Assembly (NCBI RefSeq): GCF_023205095.1 | Contig: NZ_CP046242.1 | Location: 3,213,001 to 3,277,000 of the forward strand | Direction: 5' to 3' | DNA: 64,000 nucleotides | Source of the DNA: Bizionia sp. M204 | Lineage (GTDB): Bacteria > Bacteroidota > Bacteroidia > Flavobacteriales > Flavobacteriaceae | Shown here: positions 53,366 to 63,403 of the stretch, piece by piece | Numbering within the stretch: the stretch's first letter is position 1 | Layout of the letters: each line of letters starts with the position of its first letter | The notes under the pieces: generated by a model | Databases searched by the model: none | The model's input: the letters and a program-made list of their open reading frames with translations, nothing else | What the model was told of the DNA's origin: nothing | Made by a program: the position numbers and the translations under genes

Positions 53366-56300
53366 TTATTCTTCTGGTGCAATACTTATAGTATCTGATT
53401 GCAGCATGTCAACATCTATTGGTTCTGGTCGTTCTTCTATTTCGGGTTCAACATCAGGAACGTCATCACCACCATAAAAGTGACTAAATAGATTTAAGAA
53501 ATTTGAAAACGTCTTGGTTTCGGTTTTAGCAAATTCTTTATCATAGGTAATCACAACATCCACAATACTCTTATAGCGTTCAATATCGGTATAAATTTTC
53601 TCGAACACATAGCGTTGCTGCTCTTCATCAAGCTTGCTATAATAGGTCAAGTTTTCTTGATATTTTTCAGCGACATCCATAAAGAGCTTACGTGCCTTCT
53701 CTTGAGAATCAACCTCATAATAAGCACTAATATAGGGTTCTAACAAGGTATAATAACCAAAGTAATCTACTGGCATATTATCCATAGCAATGTCAGCAAT
53801 CTCTTCGGCTTTTTCTGGTTGATCTTCATTAATTAATTGTTCAATTAAACGGGCAAGATTTCCGCGATAGGTAATGGAGTTTTTACGTGTTTCCACATCG
53901 TGATAAATATCGGGACTTCCGCTATTTCCCCAATCCCAGTTTTTAACCTTGTTATACATAAAATCACTGTCAACGCGACCCATATCGAAAGGATTGGCTC
54001 TGTTAACTGGTGTTTTTATTGGAACTAATTTATAAACCATGCCATCTAATTGTAAGTAATCTTTCATCCAGATGTAATCGTCGTTTCCAAAAGCACCACC
54101 TGTAAAATAAATAGGACGTTTCCAGTCGTTGGTAGCAATGATATCCAACATTAACAAACGATTTTTATAAATGGCACCATCGGTAATTCTGATATCCACA
54201 TAGTCTTCAATTTTATCGGCATCCTTCTCTTTAACGATACCGTATTTCAAGACATTTTCTTTGTTTACTGGCACGCGAATATTTTCAACTGGAAAATAAT
54301 TCGACTTCTGATATTGAATCGGATAATAACTTGGGTCCTCGCCTCGCATTTGTAAAATGTAACTCATTTTTGTTTTCGGATTATCACTGCTAACGAAATC
54401 CATAAAGTCCTTAATAAGCAAGGTATCCTTGTTCATAACGGGTTGCAGTCTTCCTTGTGCATCTCTATATTCAATTTGTTTAGGAACATAGTCGCGCGTA
54501 CCCGAACGGTATTGTTCATGTGTTAATGTTGAAGGAATAGGGTCACTATCATACGCTTTACGTTTCATTTGGTCTATATACCAATCCGTTTGGAATAAAC
54601 TGGTGTTTACTACACGAACATCGGTTCTGTAGCCTTCAATTTCTTGGGCATACCATAACGCGAAGGTATCATTATCACCAATGGAGAATAAAATACCGTT
54701 TTCTTCACAAGAATCCAGATACATTTTTGCCATGGCACGCGCTGTATATTTATCAGAACGGTCATGATCATCCCAGTTATTAGCCGCTAAAATTCCTGGA
54801 ACAAGAATTAGACATAAAATGGTAACGGCTGGCGCTAAGGCTTTCGATTTGATTTTTGTTTTAAGCATATCCACTATAGCATAAACACCAAAACCTATCC
54901 ACAGCGCAAACACGTAAAAGGAGCCAACTAAAGAATAATCTCGTTCTCGTGGTTCAAACGGTCTCACATTGGTATACACTTGAATGGCTAATCCTGTAAA
55001 TAGGAAGAAAACCAACATCACCCAGAATAGTTTTTTATCTTTATTGTAAAGAAAGAATAAACCTATGACGCCAAGTATAAAAGGTAAGAAGAAATAGGTG
55101 TTTCGCGCTTTGTTGTTTTTTACATCGCTAGGTAAATCGGTTTGTGGTAGTCCTAAATGCCATTCGTCAATAAACCCAATGCCACTTAACCAGTTGCCAT
55201 TAAAATCATCAAGTTTCCCTTGAACATCATTTTGGCGTCCTACAAAATTCCACATAAAATAACGCCAATACATATAGCCTAATTGGTATTCTAGCATATA
55301 GGCAACATTGCTTCCTAATGACGGTTTTTCTACATCAATAATCTGACTATTTTGACTCAAAAATTTGTGGTAATCCTCATAATCTACCATGCCGTTGGCA
55401 ATTTCATTTTTGAAGTTGTTAACGGCAGCGCGAAGCTCGTTATCCATTTGGTATTCAGGTTTCAGTTTGAAATCCAAATACCCAGTAAAAATCATATAAT
55501 TTTCAGCATTTTCGCCACTCCACATACGTGGTAGAATGGAGGCGTGTTCCGAATTGTAATTCTGGCGAGCTTTTTCCCAGTCGTTTATAATAACGTACTT
55601 TCCAGTTTTTAAGTCTTTTTCGTAGTTTGGCTTGTCATCAATATACGGTTCGTTTTCGTCTAAACCAGAATATTGATCGGTAAATTGTGGTCCATAAAAC
55701 AAATGGGTTTCGGGATATTGTTCTAAATTATAATAAGCCAGAAGTTCGCGTGCATCACTAGGGTCGTTTTCATTAATTACCACATCGGCATTGGCACGAA
55801 TAGGTAGCATAAGCCATGACGAAAAACCTATTATAACAAAGGTAATACAAAGTAAACCGGTATTAAGATGTTTGTAATTTTTGTTATGTGTATATTTTAA
55901 TCCGAAATAAACTAATGCAATCAATGCAATACTAGCAAAGATAGTTCCCGAGTGAAATGGTAATCCGAAGGAATTGACGAAGAAAATTTCAGTTGCACTA
56001 AAAATACGTAGAATATTAGGTGCTAATAATTTAAAGATAAAAAGTAGAATAGCTATAGATACTACATTGGCAATAATGAAGTTTTTTATAGTAACCGTTT
56101 TATAATTTTTGAAATAATAAATTAATCCAATAGCAGGAATGGTTAATAATCCCATAAAGTGAACACCAAAGGACAGTCCAATAATAAAAGCTATTAGAAT
56201 GAGCCAACGGTTTCCTCTAGGGTTGTCCATATCACGTTCCCAACGAAGGCCAAGCCAGAATAAAACAGACATAATTAAAGTGGCCATGGCGTAAACTTCC

Positions 56301-56734
56301 GTTTCAACGGCATTAAACCAAAACGAATCGGTAAATGTAAACGCTAAACTTCCTACTAAGGCACTCCCTAAAATTGCAATTTTTTGAGTTTTGTTAAGTG
56401 TCTCTGCTTCGCCAACTAACTTTCTTAATAAAAGTGTGATGGTAAAAAACATGAATAAAATAGTAAATGCACTTGCTACCGCACTCATCATATTTAGCAT
56501 AAAACCAACTTGCGAAGGCTCCAAAGCAAACATAGAAAAGAAGGCACCAAACATTTGAAACAGTGGTGCTCCAGGTGGATGGCCAACTTGTAATTTGGCT
56601 GATGTTAGGATGTATTCACCTGCATCCCAAAAGCTTACAGTTGGCTCAACTGTTAGTCCGAATGTGATGAATGCGACTAAAAAAGCGAACCATCCTAAAA
56701 TAGTATTCCACTTTTTAAAGCTAATATGTGTCAT
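53366..56734 (-). CDS. DUF2723 membrane protein (TMEM260-like glycosyltransferase family)
   Basis: Start set at ATG 56734 (MTHISFKKWNTILGWFAFLVAFITFG); an ATG at 56788 would add 18 residues. The 1122-residue protein has about a dozen spans in the first half and the family segment SFWDAGEYILTSAKLQVGHPPGAPLFQM, with the Asp-Glu pair expected in a GT-C-type active site. The long C-terminal half is soluble, with helical repeats. The eukaryotic relative TMEM260 is an O-mannosyltransferase, so this may modify exported proteins; Bacteroidota are known to O-glycosylate periplasmic proteins. Confidence 0.85.
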   Translation of the reverse strand: MTHISFKKWNTILGWFAFLVAFITFGLTVEPTVSFWDAGEYILTSAKLQVGHPPGAPLFQMFGAFFSMFALEPSQVGFMLNMMSAVASAFTILFMFFTITLLLRKLVGEAETLNKTQKIAILGSALVGSLAFTFTDSFWFNAVETEVYAMATLIMSVLFWLGLRWERDMDNPRGNRWLILIAFIIGLSFGVHFMGLLTIPAIGLIYYFKNYKTVTIKNFIIANVVSIAILLFIFKLLAPNILRIFSATEIFFVNSFGLPFHSGTIFASIALIALVYFGLKYTHNKNYKHLNTGLLCITFVIIGFSSWLMLPIRANADVVINENDPSDARELLAYYNLEQYPETHLFYGPQFTDQYSGLDENEPYIDDKPNYEKDLKTGKYVIINDWEKARQNYNSEHASILPRMWSGENAENYMIFTGYLDFKLKPEYQMDNELRAAVNNFKNEIANGMVDYEDYHKFLSQNSQIIDVEKPSLGSNVAYMLEYQLGYMYWRYFMWNFVGRQNDVQGKLDDFNGNWLSGIGFIDEWHLGLPQTDLPSDVKNNKARNTYFFLPFILGVIGLFFLYNKDKKLFWVMLVFFLFTGLAIQVYTNVRPFEPRERDYSLVGSFYVFALWIGFGVYAIVDMLKTKIKSKALAPAVTILCLILVPGILAANNWDDHDRSDKYTARAMAKMYLDSCEENGILFSIGDNDTFALWYAQEIEGYRTDVRVVNTSLFQTDWYIDQMKRKAYDSDPIPSTLTHEQYRSGTRDYVPKQIEYRDAQGRLQPVMNKDTLLIKDFMDFVSSDNPKTKMSYILQMRGEDPSYYPIQYQKSNYFPVENIRVPVNKENVLKYGIVKEKDADKIEDYVDIRITDGAIYKNRLLMLDIIATNDWKRPIYFTGGAFGNDDYIWMKDYLQLDGMVYKLVPIKTPVNRANPFDMGRVDSDFMYNKVKNWDWGNSGSPDIYHDVETRKNSITYRGNLARLIEQLINEDQPEKAEEIADIAMDNMPVDYFGYYTLLEPYISAYYEVDSQEKARKLFMDVAEKYQENLTYYSKLDEEQQRYVFEKIYTDIERYKSIVDVVITYDKEFAKTETKTFSNFLNLFSHFYGGDDVPDVEPEIEERPEPIDVDMLQSDTISIAPEE

Positions 56735-56838
56735 GTAATTGCAATTTTTAGATGAGGCGAATTTAACAATAAATATCAAATTTGACATGCTTTTAAGGAA
56801 ACGTTAAGTATTTAGATAATTTTTTATTCAAAAAATGC

Positions 56839-56868
56839 TTGCGCAAATAAATAATTGTTTTAAATTTG
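56839..56868 (+). promoter_or_regulatory. Promoter of tRNA-Gln
   Basis: TTG (56839-56841), a 19-base spacer and TAAATTTG (56861-56868) form a canonical Bacteroidota promoter ending 17 bases before the tRNA. Confidence 0.8.
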
Positions 56869-56885
56869 CATCCTCAATACGAGAT

Positions 56886-56958
56886 TGGCCTATGGTGTAA
56901 CTGGTAACACGTTGGTTTTTGGTACCAAAGAGTCTAGGTTCGAGACCTAGTGGGCCAA
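56886..56958 (+). tRNA. tRNA-Gln (TTG)
   Basis: The 73-base gene has acceptor arms TGGCCTA/TGGGCCA, anticodon stem TTGGT/ACCAA with loop TTTTGGT (anticodon TTG), and T-arm CTAGG-TTCGAGA-CCTAG. CCA is not encoded. The T-A first pair is typical for glutamine tRNAs. Confidence 0.97.
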
Positions 56959-56970
56959 CTAGTTAAAGAG

Positions 56971-57003
56971 AATCCTAATCATTTTTATGGTTAGGATTTT
57001 TTG
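56971..57003 (+). terminator. Terminator of tRNA-Gln
   Basis: Arms AATCCTAA (56971-56978) and TTAGGATT (56991-56998) with a 12-base loop, followed by TTTT, 13 bases after the tRNA. Confidence 0.8.
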
Positions 57004-57087
57004 ATTTTAGTCGGTAATGATTAATGTGCTTCTTTTTTTTAATAGAAACTAATCATGCGCTTTGCTGACTGTAGAATCATAATTTAA

Positions 57088-57118
57088 ACAAAAAGCCTCC
57101 GATTAATTCGGAGGCTTT
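57088..57118 (-). terminator. Terminator of the UspA gene
   Basis: Perfect 11-bp arms AAAGCCTCCGA (57092-57102) and TCGGAGGCTTT (57108-57118); on the minus strand followed by T residues, 25 bases after the gene's stop. Confidence 0.85.
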
Positions 57119-57142
57119 CATGGTTATATAACTTTTTGGTCA

Positions 57143-57967
57143 TTATATTTTAAAAGTAACCACTGGTCGTTTGGCGTGGTTTACTAAGTCTTCGCTAATA
57201 CTGCCATTGAAGAAATGAGCAATACCTTGTCTGCCGTGTGTACTAATACCTATTAAATCGGCTCCCACAACGTGCGAGAAGTTTAAGATTCCTTTTTCAA
57301 CGCTGTCATCATTATATATGGAAATGGTGTAATTTTCAAAGTCATTACCCGATATAAAATCTAATATTCTGCCTTTAGCGACATCTGTCGTTACAAAGTT
57401 GTTAGCGGTATTTACAAATAGTAAATGAATTTTTGCGTCTAAAGCTTCCGCTAATTTAATAGCTTGTTTGTATGTTCCTTTATTATCATTTTTAAAATCT
57501 GAAGCAAAAACAAAATCGTTTATTTCAAAATTGTCATGCTCGTTTTTAATCACGAGAACAGGTGATTCAGCAGTTCTCACCACTTTCTCAGTGTTGGAAC
57601 CAATAAACATTTCTTTAAAACCATTGGCACCATGAGAACCCATAACAATTAAGTCAATTCCATGTTCCTTACAGGTGTTTGTAATGCCTGTAAATGTTTG
57701 ATTAAAATCTACTGTTTCGTGAACAACTATATCATTTAAGTAATCTTGAGACATCGTTTTTTCAAATTTTTGATGCGCTAATTTCATAAAAAACATGGCT
57801 TCGGGTAACTCACTATAGTGGCTTAAAGCATCCACCTGATCTAATGGAAGCTCCAACATGTGGAGTAAATAAATTTCACTATCATGTTTTTTTGCTAATT
57901 GAGCGGCGACTTTTAAAGCCTGTTCTGCTTCTTTTGAAAAATCGGTAGGAACAAGAATTTTTTTCAT
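57143..57967 (-). CDS. Tandem universal stress protein
   Basis: Start set at ATG 57967 (MKKILVPTDFSKEAEQAL), the family N-terminus; an ATG at 57997 adds ten residues. The 274-residue protein holds two UspA domains. The first ends with the ATP-binding GSHGANGFKEMFIGSNTEKVVRTAESPVLVI; the second has the related STHGRQGIAHFFNGSISEDLVNHAKRPVV. It is cytoplasmic and expected to respond to stress or growth arrest. Single-gene transcript. Confidence 0.92.
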   Translation of the reverse strand: MKKILVPTDFSKEAEQALKVAAQLAKKHDSEIYLLHMLELPLDQVDALSHYSELPEAMFFMKLAHQKFEKTMSQDYLNDIVVHETVDFNQTFTGITNTCKEHGIDLIVMGSHGANGFKEMFIGSNTEKVVRTAESPVLVIKNEHDNFEINDFVFASDFKNDNKGTYKQAIKLAEALDAKIHLLFVNTANNFVTTDVAKGRILDFISGNDFENYTISIYNDDSVEKGILNFSHVVGADLIGISTHGRQGIAHFFNGSISEDLVNHAKRPVVTFKI

Positions 57968-58057
57968 AGGATGGTTTTTTTTATCTGTTGGTTTCAATCA
58001 CTAATTTAAGAATAAAAATTGATATTTCATTCATTATGGAATTCAATAAAATTATTG

Positions 58058-58116
58058 TATATTTGCAGCGTTGTAAGAAAAAGAATAAATGAGGGGACCT
58101 GAAGTCCCCTCTTTTT
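58058..58116 (+). promoter_or_regulatory. rimP-nusA-infB promoter and leader with terminator-like hairpin
   Basis: TATATTTG (58058-58065) is a good -7 box. About 20 bases into the transcript lies a perfect hairpin, GAGGGGAC (58091-58098) with GTCCCCTC (58104-58111), loop CTGAA, followed by TTTTT; rimP starts 23 bases later. No upstream plus-strand gene needs this terminator, as tRNA-Gln has its own. It therefore looks like an attenuator that limits expression of the operon, possibly under NusA control. Confidence 0.65.
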
Positions 58117-58138
58117 ATACCAATTTTTTGTATCAAAT

Positions 58139-58600
58139 ATGTTAAGAAAAACTGTAGAAACCTTATTGAATGATGCCCTTGAGGAGCGAGAAGATTTATT
58201 TCTAATCGATTTTACCATGGGCGAAGACAATTCTATTTCAATTATTATAGATGGCGATCATGGTGTAACCGTTGATGATTGCGTGTTTATTAGTCGTGCT
58301 ATTGAGCATAATATTGATCGAGAAGAACATGATTTTTCATTAGAAGTAGCTTCAGGAGGTGCAACAGCGCCTTTAGTTCATACCAGACAATACAAGAAAA
58401 ACATTGGTAGAGATTTAGAAATTAGAACAAAAGAAGAAGAAGTAACCGGCCAGCTTACAAAAGCAACCGATACACACATTACTTTAGCGTGGAAGGCAAG
58501 AGAGCCGAAACCTGTAGGTAAAGGAAAAGTAACAGTACAAAAAGAGGCAGAAATAGCCTATCAAGATATTGTAGAAGCAAAAGTTATGATAAAATTTTAA
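58139..58600 (+). CDS. rimP: Ribosome maturation factor RimP
   Basis: The 153-residue protein has the RimP N-terminal domain (LFLIDFTMGEDNSISIIIDGDHGVTVDDCVFISRAIE, then YSLEV-type segment DFSLEVASGGATAPL) and the SH3-like C-terminal domain. It helps 30S assembly. It leads the conserved rimP-nusA-infB operon, with nusA 13 bases downstream. Confidence 0.95.
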   Translation: MLRKTVETLLNDALEEREDLFLIDFTMGEDNSISIIIDGDHGVTVDDCVFISRAIEHNIDREEHDFSLEVASGGATAPLVHTRQYKKNIGRDLEIRTKEEEVTGQLTKATDTHITLAWKAREPKPVGKGKVTVQKEAEIAYQDIVEAKVMIKF

Positions 58601-58613
58601 TTCAAAGAGAGAT

Positions 58614-59846
58614 ATGGAGAATCTTGCGTTAATTGACTCATTTTCGGAGTTTAAAGACGATAAATTAATCGATCGTGTAACGTTAATGGCGATTTTAGAA
58701 GACGTTTTTAGAAACGCCCTTAAGAAGAAGTTTGGTGATGATGATAATTTTGATATTATTATTAATCCAGATAAAGGCGATTTAGAAATATGGAGAAATC
58801 GTATAGTTGTTGCAGATGGTGAAGTAGAAGAGCCAAATCAAGAAATTTCATTATCGGAAGCTCGAAAAATTGAGCCAGATTTTGAAGTAGGTGAAGACGT
58901 ATCAGAAGAAGTAAAACTAATTGATTTAGGACGTCGTTCAATATTAGCATTAAGACAAAACTTAATTTCTAAAATACACGAACACGATAACACGAATATC
59001 TATAAGCAATTTAAAGATTTAGTTGGTGAAATTTATACAGCAGAAGTGCATCATATTCGTCACAGAGCTGTAATTTTGTTAGATGATGATGGGAATGAAA
59101 TTATTCTTCCAAAAGAAAAACAAATTCCTTCAGATTTCTTTAGAAAAGGAGATAACGTTCGTGGTATTATAGAAAGTGTTGAGCTTAAAGGTAATAAGCC
59201 AGCTATTATTATGTCTAGAACAGCGCCTGTATTTTTAGAGAAGTTGTTTGAGCAGGAAATACCAGAAGTTTTTGATGGTTTAATTACAATTAAAAATGTG
59301 GTGCGTATTCCAGGAGAGAAAGCCAAAGTAGCGGTGGACTCTTATGATGATAGAATAGATCCAGTTGGAGCTTGTGTAGGTATGAAAGGTTCTAGAATTC
59401 ACGGAATTGTTCGCGAATTAGGAAACGAAAATATTGACGTTATTAATTACACAAGCAACTTGCAATTATATATTACAAGAGCATTAAGTCCAGCACGTGT
59501 AACATCCATCAAAATTGATGAAGAAAACAAACGTGCCGAAGCTATATTAAAACCAGAAGAGGTTAGTAAAGCCATTGGACGTGGTGGTCATAACATCCGT
59601 TTAGCAGGCCAATTAACGGGCTACGAGATTGATGTATTTAGAGAGGGAGCTGAGGAAGATGTGGAATTATCAGAATTCCGCGATGAAATTGAACCTTGGA
59701 TTATTAAAGAATTTAGTAAAGTTGGTTTAGATACAGCTAAGAGTATACTAGAACAAGATGTTCAGGACTTGGTTAAGAGAACCGATTTAGAAGAAGAAAC
59801 AATTATTGAAATAATTAGAATTCTTAAAGAAGAATTCGAAGATTAA
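58614..59846 (+). CDS. nusA: Transcription termination/antitermination factor NusA
   Basis: The 410-residue protein has the N-terminal polymerase-binding domain, an S1 domain (about 135-200), and two KH domains with DPVGACVGMKGSRIHGIVRELGNENIDVI and SKAIGRGGHNIRLAGQLTGYEIDV. It lacks the C-terminal acidic repeats of E. coli NusA, which is normal outside Proteobacteria. It may regulate the hairpin in its own operon leader. Confidence 0.96.
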   Translation: MENLALIDSFSEFKDDKLIDRVTLMAILEDVFRNALKKKFGDDDNFDIIINPDKGDLEIWRNRIVVADGEVEEPNQEISLSEARKIEPDFEVGEDVSEEVKLIDLGRRSILALRQNLISKIHEHDNTNIYKQFKDLVGEIYTAEVHHIRHRAVILLDDDGNEIILPKEKQIPSDFFRKGDNVRGIIESVELKGNKPAIIMSRTAPVFLEKLFEQEIPEVFDGLITIKNVVRIPGEKAKVAVDSYDDRIDPVGACVGMKGSRIHGIVRELGNENIDVINYTSNLQLYITRALSPARVTSIKIDEENKRAEAILKPEEVSKAIGRGGHNIRLAGQLTGYEIDVFREGAEEDVELSEFRDEIEPWIIKEFSKVGLDTAKSILEQDVQDLVKRTDLEEETIIEIIRILKEEFED

Positions 59847-59875
59847 CATATATTAGGTTATATTAAAGGCGATTT

Positions 59876-62713
59876 ATGGCTGAAACAATTAGATTAAATA
59901 AAGTATTACGTGAGCTAAACATTTCTTTAGATCGTGCTGTAGAATTTTTAGATTCTAAAGGCATTGAAATAGAGAAACGTCCGACAACAAAAATTTCTCA
60001 AGAAACTTTTGATGTGCTTTCCAATGAATTTCAAACCGATGCTAATAAAAAAATGGCATCTCAAGAAGTTAGTGAAGCCAAGCAGAAGGAAAAAGAGGCA
60101 TTAAGGATTCAGCGTGAACAAGAAATTGAGGTTAAGGAAAAGGAGAAAGCAGAACGTGAAGCACTAGCTAAAGCTAAAGAAGCGGAAGTAGTAAAAGCGA
60201 AATCTACACTTTCAGGCCCAAAACAAGTGGGTAAAATCGATTTAGATGCTGATAAGAAAAAAGCGACTAAACCAAAAGAAGACGCACCTGTTGCCACTCC
60301 AGAGGTTAAAGCTAAAGAGGCTCCAAAATCTGAAGAAAAACCTAAAGCTGAAGACGCGAAGAAACCAGAGGTTAAAGCAAAGAAAGAAGACACGCCATCT
60401 TCTAAACCTGCTGATAAACCAAAAGCAGAGTCGCCAAAAGCAGAGACGCCAAAAGCTGAAACACCTAAAAAGGATGATTCTAAAGCGGACACGCCAAAAG
60501 TAGACACTCCAAAAACGGAAGCGACTACTGATCCTGATGCACCTATAGATGAGCGCTTAAAAACACAGTATCAAAAACTATCTGGACCGAAAATTGCTGG
60601 TGAAAAAATAGATTTATCACAATTTAAAAAGCCCAAGAAAAAGACGGATAATAAAACGTCAGATCCTAAAAAGAAACGTCGCCGAATTAGTAAAGCTGGA
60701 GGACCAGGTTCTACAGGTTCTGGTACACCAAGAACAGGTGGTAACGACCGATTTAAAGGTAAATCAGCTGCTGGAAAAGGACGACGCAATATAGTTAAAG
60801 AAGAACCTAGTGAGGAAGAAGTACAAAAACAAGTACGTGAAACACTAGAGAAGCTTCAAGGTAAATCAAGCAAAGGTAAAGGTGCTAAATACCGTCGTGA
60901 TAAGCGAGATCAGCATCGTGAACAAACCGAAAAAGATTTACAAGCAGAACAAGCAGATAGTAAAATTCTGAAAGTAACAGAGTTCGTTACAGCTAGTGAA
61001 GTAGCTACCATGATGGATGTTCAAGTAACACAAATTATCTCGGCATGTATGTCTTTAGGTATGATGGTTACCATGAACCAACGTTTAGATGCTGAAACTT
61101 TAGCTATTGTAGCTGATGAATTTGGTTATGAGGTAGAATTTATTACTGCTGGTATTGAGGAGTCTATTGAAGTTGTAGAAGATAAGCCAGAAGATTTAAT
61201 AGAACGTGCACCAATAGTTACGGTTATGGGTCACGTAGATCACGGTAAAACATCCCTATTAGATAATATTCGTCAAGAAAATGTTATAGCGGGTGAGTCT
61301 GGAGGTATTACGCAACATATTGGAGCCTATGGTGTTCAGTTAGAAAGTGGTCAGAAAATTGCATTTTTAGATACACCAGGTCACGAGGCCTTTACAGCCA
61401 TGCGTGCTCGTGGAGCTCAAGTAACAGATATTGCTATTATTGTTATTGCTGCGGATGATGCTATTATGCCACAGACAAAGGAAGCAATTTCTCATGCGCA
61501 GGCAGCAGGTGTCCCAATTGTATTTGCAATTAACAAAGTAGACAAACCAAGTGCAAACCCAGAAAAAGTAAAAGAAGGATTAGCACAAATGAACTTGTTA
61601 GTAGAAGATTGGGGAGGGAAAATTCAATCTCAAGATATTTCGGCTAAAACAGGGCTTGGTGTTAAAGAATTACTAGAAAAAGTGTTGTTGGAAGCTGAAC
61701 TATTAGAGTTGAAAGCAAATCCTAATAAACGTGCAGTTGGAACCGTTGTCGAGGCATTCCTTGATAAAGGTCGTGGTTATGTATCCACTATTTTAGTTCA
61801 AGCAGGAACCTTAAAAATTGGTGACTATGTATTGGCTGGTAAAAATAGTGGTAAGATAAAAGCCATGCAAGATGAACGCGGTCATGAAGTAAAAGAAGCT
61901 GGTCCATCAACGCCAGTATCTATTTTAGGATTAGATGGCGCACCTCAAGCAGGTGATAAATTTAATGTTTTTGAAGACGAACGTGAAGCGAAACAAATTG
62001 CTACCAAACGTACACAATTACAACGTGAACAATCGGTTCGTACACAACGTCATATTACATTAGATGAAATTGGACGTCGAATTGCTTTAGGAGATTTCCA
62101 AGAACTAAATATTATCCTTAAAGGTGATGTGGATGGTTCTGTGGAAGCCTTAACAGATTCGTTCCAGAAACTATCAACTGAAGAAATCCAAGTCAATATT
62201 ATACATAAAGGTGTTGGACCTATCACGGAAAGTGATGTGTTACTAGCCTCTGCCTCAGATGCAGTAATTATAGGGTTTAATGTGCGTCCAATGGGTAATG
62301 CAAGAAGCATTGCTGATAAGGAAGAGATTGATATCCGCATGTACTCCATTATTTATGATGCCATTAATGATCTTAAAGATGCTATGGAAGGTATGTTATC
62401 TCCAGAGCTTAAAGAAGAAATTACGGGTACAGCTGAAATTAGAGAAATCTTTAAAGTATCTAAAATTGGAAGTATTGCAGGTTGTATGGTATTAACAGGT
62501 AAGATTTTTAGAAACTCTGGAATTCGTTTAATCCGTGATGGAGTGGTAGTTTACACAGGTGAATTGGCTTCATTAAAACGATTTAAAGATGATGTAAGAG
62601 AGGTTGCTAAAGGATACGATTGTGGTATGCAAATTAAAAACTACAACGATCTTAAGGAAGGCGATATCATTGAAGCTTACCATGAAGTAGAGGTTAAAAA
62701 GAAATTGAAATAA
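59876..62713 (+). CDS. infB: Translation initiation factor IF-2
   Basis: The 945-residue GTPase has an N-terminal IF2_N domain ([27 protein letters not shown]), a long low-complexity linker of about residues 60-350 rich in Lys, Ala, Glu and Pro with near repeats of [10 protein letters not shown] type, then the G domain with P-loop [12 protein letters not shown], switch DTPGHEAF and NKVD, followed by domains II-IV that bind fMet-tRNA. The linker length and composition are typical for Bacteroidota. Ends the operon before a strong terminator. Confidence 0.97.
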   Translation: MAETIRLNKVLRELNISLDRAVEFLDSKGIEIEKRPTTKISQETFDVLSNEFQTDANKKMASQEVSEAKQKEKEALRIQREQEIEVKEKEKAEREALAKAKEAEVVKAKSTLSGPKQVGKIDLDADKKKATKPKEDAPVATPEVKAKEAPKSEEKPKAEDAKKPEVKAKKEDTPSSKPADKPKAESPKAETPKAETPKKDDSKADTPKVDTPKTEATTDPDAPIDERLKTQYQKLSGPKIAGEKIDLSQFKKPKKKTDNKTSDPKKKRRRISKAGGPGSTGSGTPRTGGNDRFKGKSAAGKGRRNIVKEEPSEEEVQKQVRETLEKLQGKSSKGKGAKYRRDKRDQHREQTEKDLQAEQADSKILKVTEFVTASEVATMMDVQVTQIISACMSLGMMVTMNQRLDAETLAIVADEFGYEVEFITAGIEESIEVVEDKPEDLIERAPIVTVMGHVDHGKTSLLDNIRQENVIAGESGGITQHIGAYGVQLESGQKIAFLDTPGHEAFTAMRARGAQVTDIAIIVIAADDAIMPQTKEAISHAQAAGVPIVFAINKVDKPSANPEKVKEGLAQMNLLVEDWGGKIQSQDISAKTGLGVKELLEKVLLEAELLELKANPNKRAVGTVVEAFLDKGRGYVSTILVQAGTLKIGDYVLAGKNSGKIKAMQDERGHEVKEAGPSTPVSILGLDGAPQAGDKFNVFEDEREAKQIATKRTQLQREQSVRTQRHITLDEIGRRIALGDFQELNIILKGDVDGSVEALTDSFQKLSTEEIQVNIIHKGVGPITESDVLLASASDAVIIGFNVRPMGNARSIADKEEIDIRMYSIIYDAINDLKDAMEGMLSPELKEEITGTAEIREIFKVSKIGSIAGCMVLTGKIFRNSGIRLIRDGVVVYTGELASLKRFKDDVREVAKGYDCGMQIKNYNDLKEGDIIEAYHEVEVKKKLK

Positions 62714-62730
62714 ATTTTATTATATATCAT

Positions 62731-62760
62731 AAAAAAGAGTGCCAATTGGCACTCTTTTTT
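62731..62760. terminator. Bidirectional terminator between infB and the SPOR gene
   Basis: A perfect 30-base palindrome with arms AAAAAAGAGTGCC and GGCACTCTTTTTT and AATT centre lies between the convergent infB and SPOR genes; each strand ends with T6. Confidence 0.92.
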
Positions 62761-62780
62761 GTTTAACACTTAACGCTCTG

Positions 62781-63188
62781 TTAGCCTTTGTTTCTATCCT
62801 TTTTCTTCGGTTTAAAACGGAAAGCATCATTAAACTCTTTTTTAATTTTTTCAAGTGCGCGATCGGCTTCCAAACGACTTCTAAAATTTCCAACCCAGAC
62901 CTTATAGTTTGGGGTTTCATATTCTAAAATAGAAGTAATTTTATCAAATTTCGCATCAAATTTACTCATGGCAGAATTTGCCCCAGAGCGGTCACCGGAG
63001 TATATTTGAATCTTATAACGATCAGAATCGGTTTCAGAAACATTCATTTCTTTCTTTAAAGCCAATAAAGTATCTAATTCAGGTGCCTGATTGATAGTAA
63101 TTGTGCCTTGTTGGGCATAAAATAAATTAACGGTAAGCATCATGCTTACTGTTATTAAGGGTTTGGAATATCGGTTCAATAAATTCAT
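62781..63188 (-). CDS. Exported SPOR-domain protein
   Basis: Start set at ATG 63188 (MNLLNRYSKPLITVSMMLTVNLFYAQ), which gives a clear signal peptide. The 135-residue protein has a SPOR fold over its last 80 residues (DRYKIQIYSGDRSGANSAMSKFDAKF and YKVWVGNFRSRLEADRALEKIKKEF), which binds denuded glycan strands at the division septum. A -7 box TACATTTG lies on the minus strand at 63214-63207. The C-terminus is very basic. Confidence 0.88.
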   Translation of the reverse strand: MNLLNRYSKPLITVSMMLTVNLFYAQQGTITINQAPELDTLLALKKEMNVSETDSDRYKIQIYSGDRSGANSAMSKFDAKFDKITSILEYETPNYKVWVGNFRSRLEADRALEKIKKEFNDAFRFKPKKKDRNKG

Positions 63189-63312
63189 TTTCAATAGTAT
63201 TTGATACAAATGTATAAGATTATAACTTAAAAGTACTTCAAATTATTATTTAGAATTTCTCTAAATTAGCAATTAACAGTTCTGTAACATTTCTAAAATC
63301 GACTTTAAATGT

Positions 63313-63320
63313 TACTTTTG
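63313..63320 (+). promoter_or_regulatory. -7 box of the cytochrome c gene
   Basis: TACTTTTG fits TAnnTTTG and lies 83 bases before the ATG; no clear -33 element is seen. Confidence 0.45.
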
Positions 63321-63403
63321 CGAGAGATTTTATTATTGTATTTTTTTTCTTTTGTTAATTGAAAAAATCATACCAAAGTTTAGAAGTTAATTCAACCAAT
63401 AAT

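Noticed and set aside
60109-60507. Long open frame on the minus strand opposite infB (Ser/Phe/Ala-rich)
   Set aside because: It mirrors the Lys/Ala/Glu/Pro-rich low-complexity linker of IF-2; such antisense frames arise from composition bias. No start signals.
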